A stretch of DNA of 64,000 nucleotides from an uncultured Acetobacteraceae bacterium (GTDB taxonomy: Bacteria; Pseudomonadota; Alphaproteobacteria; Acetobacterales; Acetobacteraceae): contig CALTUD010000010.1 of NCBI GenBank assembly GCA_943912335.1, positions 1 to 64,000 of the forward strand. Direction: 5' to 3'. Shown piece after piece: positions 62,522 through 64,000 of the stretch. Each line of letters opens with the position of its first letter. The first letter of the stretch is position 1. A program made the translations under genes and the position numbers. The notes beneath the pieces are model-generated. The model was not told where the DNA came from and made no database searches. It saw only the letters and a list, made by a program, of their open reading frames with translations.

Positions 62522-62997
62522 ACGCGCCTGCCCGCGTCCGCGTGTTCGTGGACGCCGATGCCTGCCCGGTGAAGGCGGAGATCTTCCGTGTCGCCGATCG
62601 CTACAAACTGCATTGCTTCGTGGTGTCGAACAGCCTGATCGCGGTGCCGCCCTCCACGCTGATCGAGCGGGTGGTGGTGGAGGCGGGGCCGGACGTGGCC
62701 GACAATTGGATCGCCGAACGTGCCGTACGCGGCGACATCGTCATCACCTCCGATGTACCGCTCGCGGCGCGTTGCGTGAAGACCGGCGCCACGGTTCTGG
62801 CACCGACCGGTCGTTCGTTCGACGAGGATTCCATCGGCATGAGCCTCGCCACGCGCAATCTGATGGATGAGTTGCGGTCGTCCGGGCAGATCACCGGCGG
62901 CCCGAAGCCGTTCGGGCCCAAGGACCGCTCCGCCTTTCTGAGCGCGCTGGATACCGCCGTGGTGCGGTTGCGGAAGGCCGGCTTCGCCGCCGGCTGA
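62518..62997 (+). CDS. YaiI/YqxD family protein (DUF188)
   Basis: 159 aa. VFVDADACPVKAEIFRVADRY at the N-terminus and the conserved IAERAVRGDIVITSDVPLAARCV block identify this PIN-like family, which has acidic residues arranged as a possible nuclease site (Asp in VDADA, SDVPLA). No function has been shown to my knowledge. It is coupled to gntK (ATGA) and closes the operon. Confidence 0.9.
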   Translation: MNAPARVRVFVDADACPVKAEIFRVADRYKLHCFVVSNSLIAVPPSTLIERVVVEAGPDVADNWIAERAVRGDIVITSDVPLAARCVKTGATVLAPTGRSFDEDSIGMSLATRNLMDELRSSGQITGGPKPFGPKDRSAFLSALDTAVVRLRKAGFAAG

Positions 62998-63145
62998 CGC
63001 GCCGTTTCGCACGGGTTGCGTGCGATCAAGGCAATCCTGCCACGTATGAGGTGTTGTTGTGGCAGCGAAACCAGGATGCCGCCTGCGCTGTTGTCCGATG
63101 CAAGATCGTCCGGGACGTGACGATCATATGGAAGGACAGTTTCCC

Positions 63146-63580
63146 ATGCGCATCACCAAGTCTCTTGGCGCCGCCGCCGTTCTCGCCCTGCTGGCTGGTC
63201 CGGCCCTGGCCCAGACCACCGACAACGGTGCGGCGACTGCGCCCAACGGCACCAGCGCCACCGAGAAGACCAACGCCACCAACGGCGACACCAGCAAGGT
63301 GACGACGGACGGCTATCTGCGGTCTTCCAAGATCGTCGGTTCGGACGTCTACAACAGCCAGGATACGTCGATCGGCAGCGTGGACGACCTGCTGATTGGC
63401 ACGCAGCATGGCAAGACCACCGACGCGGTTCTGTCGGTCGGCGGCTTCCTGGGCATCGGCTCCAAGCTGGTCGAGGTGCCGTTCTCCAAGCTGAAGATCA
63501 ACAAGGAAGGCCATCTGGTTCTGGCAGGCGCCACCAAGGAAAGCCTGACCAGGCTGCCGGCCTACGAATACAACAAGTAA
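63146..63580 (+). CDS. Exported PRC-barrel domain protein
   Basis: 144 aa. A signal peptide (MRITKSLGAAAVLALLAGPALA, cleavage after AQ at about 24) is followed by a Thr/Asn/Ala-rich linker and a PRC-barrel (YLRSSKIVGSDVYNSQDTSI, then VLSVGGFLGIGSKLVEVPFS and ITKEGHL-like KINKEGHLVLAG). Periplasmic PRC-barrel proteins are common in alphaproteobacteria and are thought to bind other proteins or membranes; role unknown. ATG 63146 is taken because the signal peptide starts there, with GAAGGA about nine bases upstream. A terminator follows at 63601. Confidence 0.85.
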   Translation: MRITKSLGAAAVLALLAGPALAQTTDNGAATAPNGTSATEKTNATNGDTSKVTTDGYLRSSKIVGSDVYNSQDTSIGSVDDLLIGTQHGKTTDAVLSVGGFLGIGSKLVEVPFSKLKINKEGHLVLAGATKESLTRLPAYEYNK

Positions 63581-63600
63581 GATCGGCGTCTTCGCGAACG

Positions 63601-63623
63601 ATCCCGGGCCTCGCGCCCGGGAT
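63601..63623 (+). terminator. Rho-independent terminator of the PRC-barrel gene
   Basis: ATCCCGGGC-CTCGC-GCCCGGGAT followed by TTTTT. Perfect 9-bp stem, 20 bases after the stop, with the T-run on the + side. It also separates the convergent ABC ATPase gene. Confidence 0.9.
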
Positions 63624-63643
63624 TTTTCGTTTGTGCGCGCGGT

Positions 63644-64000
63644 TCAGCCGCCCAGCGGGAAGTGGCAGGCCGCTTCCCGCCCTTGTCCCAGATCGCGCAG
63701 GATCGGTGCCATCGTGCTGCATAGGGCCGCGGCGGATGGGCATCGCGTGTGGAACCGGCAACCGCTCGGTGGCGAGACCGGGCTCGGTACGTCGCCCGCG
63801 AGCGTGATCCGGCGCGCCGTGTCGCCCACCACCGGTTCCGGCACCGCGGAAATCAGCGCCGCCGTGTAGGGATGCGCGGGGGCGTGCAGAACCGTGTCGG
63901 CCGGCCCGATCTCCACCACCGCGCCCAGATACATCACCGCCACACGGGTCGCGATCTGACGCACCACGCTGAGGTCGTGCGCGACGAAGACGTAGGTGAG
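63644..64000 (-). CDS. Oligopeptide/dipeptide ABC transporter ATP-binding protein, 3' part
   Basis: The frame is open from the window edge to the stop at 63646-63644 (about 118 codons). It begins in LTYVFVAHDLSVVRQIATRVAVMYLGAVVE, the region after Walker B with the switch His, and continues with the C-terminal oligo_HPY domain (HPYTAALISAVPEP) and the CRFHTRCPSAAALC metal-cluster-like segment of DppD/OppD/F-type proteins. The upstream part lies beyond 64000. It belongs to a peptide or nickel importer encoded outside the window and converges on the PRC-barrel gene. Confidence 0.88.
   Translation of the reverse strand, partial: LTYVFVAHDLSVVRQIATRVAVMYLGAVVEIGPADTVLHAPAHPYTAALISAVPEPVVGDTARRITLAGDVPSPVSPPSGCRFHTRCPSAAALCSTMAPILRDLGQGREAACHFPLGG

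Overview
The window (about 66 % G+C, densely packed, mostly leading-edge-to-edge genes with ATGA overlaps) looks like a chromosomal segment of an acetic acid bacterium (Acetobacteraceae). The strongest pointers are a transaldolase fused to glucose-6-phosphate isomerase, a transketolase / tal-pgi / gnd / pgl / rpiA / gntK block, a type II NADH dehydrogenase, a polyol ABC transporter with sugar-alcohol dehydrogenase and dihydroxyacetone-kinase-like genes, and malto-oligosyl trehalose synthesis genes. I cannot assign the genus. There are no rRNA or tRNA genes, no CRISPR array and no complete insertion sequence.

Layout. 1-2.2 kb: edge-cut envelope protein, thiM, Nudix hydrolase. 2.24-4.06 kb: a conspicuously A+T-richer islet with an orphan 170-aa protein, a toxin-antitoxin locus whose BrnT toxin is broken by one extra base, and two hairpin elements. 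4.1-13.8 kb: a small coiled-coil protein, a CDP-alcohol phosphatidyltransferase, a translationally coupled trio (HisC-like aminotransferase, DUF817-DUF2809 membrane fusion, nucleoside hydrolase), a PEBP protein, a small wHTH/membrane-protein pair, a possible Ivy-type lysozyme inhibitor, an MFS carrier and an HdeD-like membrane protein with a papain-like domain. 14.1-16.8 kb: an 896-aa subtilase with P-domain and a repeat-rich C-terminus, without a Sec signal. 16.9-21.3 kb: flavoprotein, glycerate kinase, HIU hydrolase and allantoate amidohydrolase, i.e. part of a urate/ureide route. 21.3-23.6 kb: AraC regulator divergent from an MFS exporter.

23.6-32.0 kb is a sugar-alcohol utilisation cluster: SorC regulator divergent from dhaK-dhaL-dehydrogenase (close to erythritol/threitol dehydrogenase EltD)-DUF2291-ABC ATPase-permease-binding protein. 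32-33.9 kb: HxlR regulator divergent from a QorB-like quinone oxidoreductase, then an ankyrin protein. 33.9-40.6 kb: treX-treZ-treY, each overlapping the next by 4 nt, converting alpha-glucan to trehalose. 40.7-46.3 kb: fatty acid desaturase, signal-less PhnD-like protein, TonB-dependent receptor, NDH-2. 46.4-51.0 kb: RND efflux adaptor and pump.

51.2-63.0 kb is a pentose-phosphate operon: tkt, tal-pgi, (terminator) gnd, zwf, two tandem HAD sugar phosphatases, pgl, rpiA, gntK, then a YaiI-family protein. It covers oxidation of glucose 6-phosphate and gluconate and the full non-oxidative interconversion except ribulose-5-phosphate epimerase. The window ends with a PRC-barrel protein and the cut 3' end of an oligopeptide ABC ATPase gene. 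The observations I rate highest are the one-base frameshift in brnT, the coupled aminotransferase/DUF817-DUF2809/nucleoside hydrolase operon, the membrane-anchored permuted papain-like protein, the Ivy-like protein, and the tetritol-type cluster lacking its isomerases.
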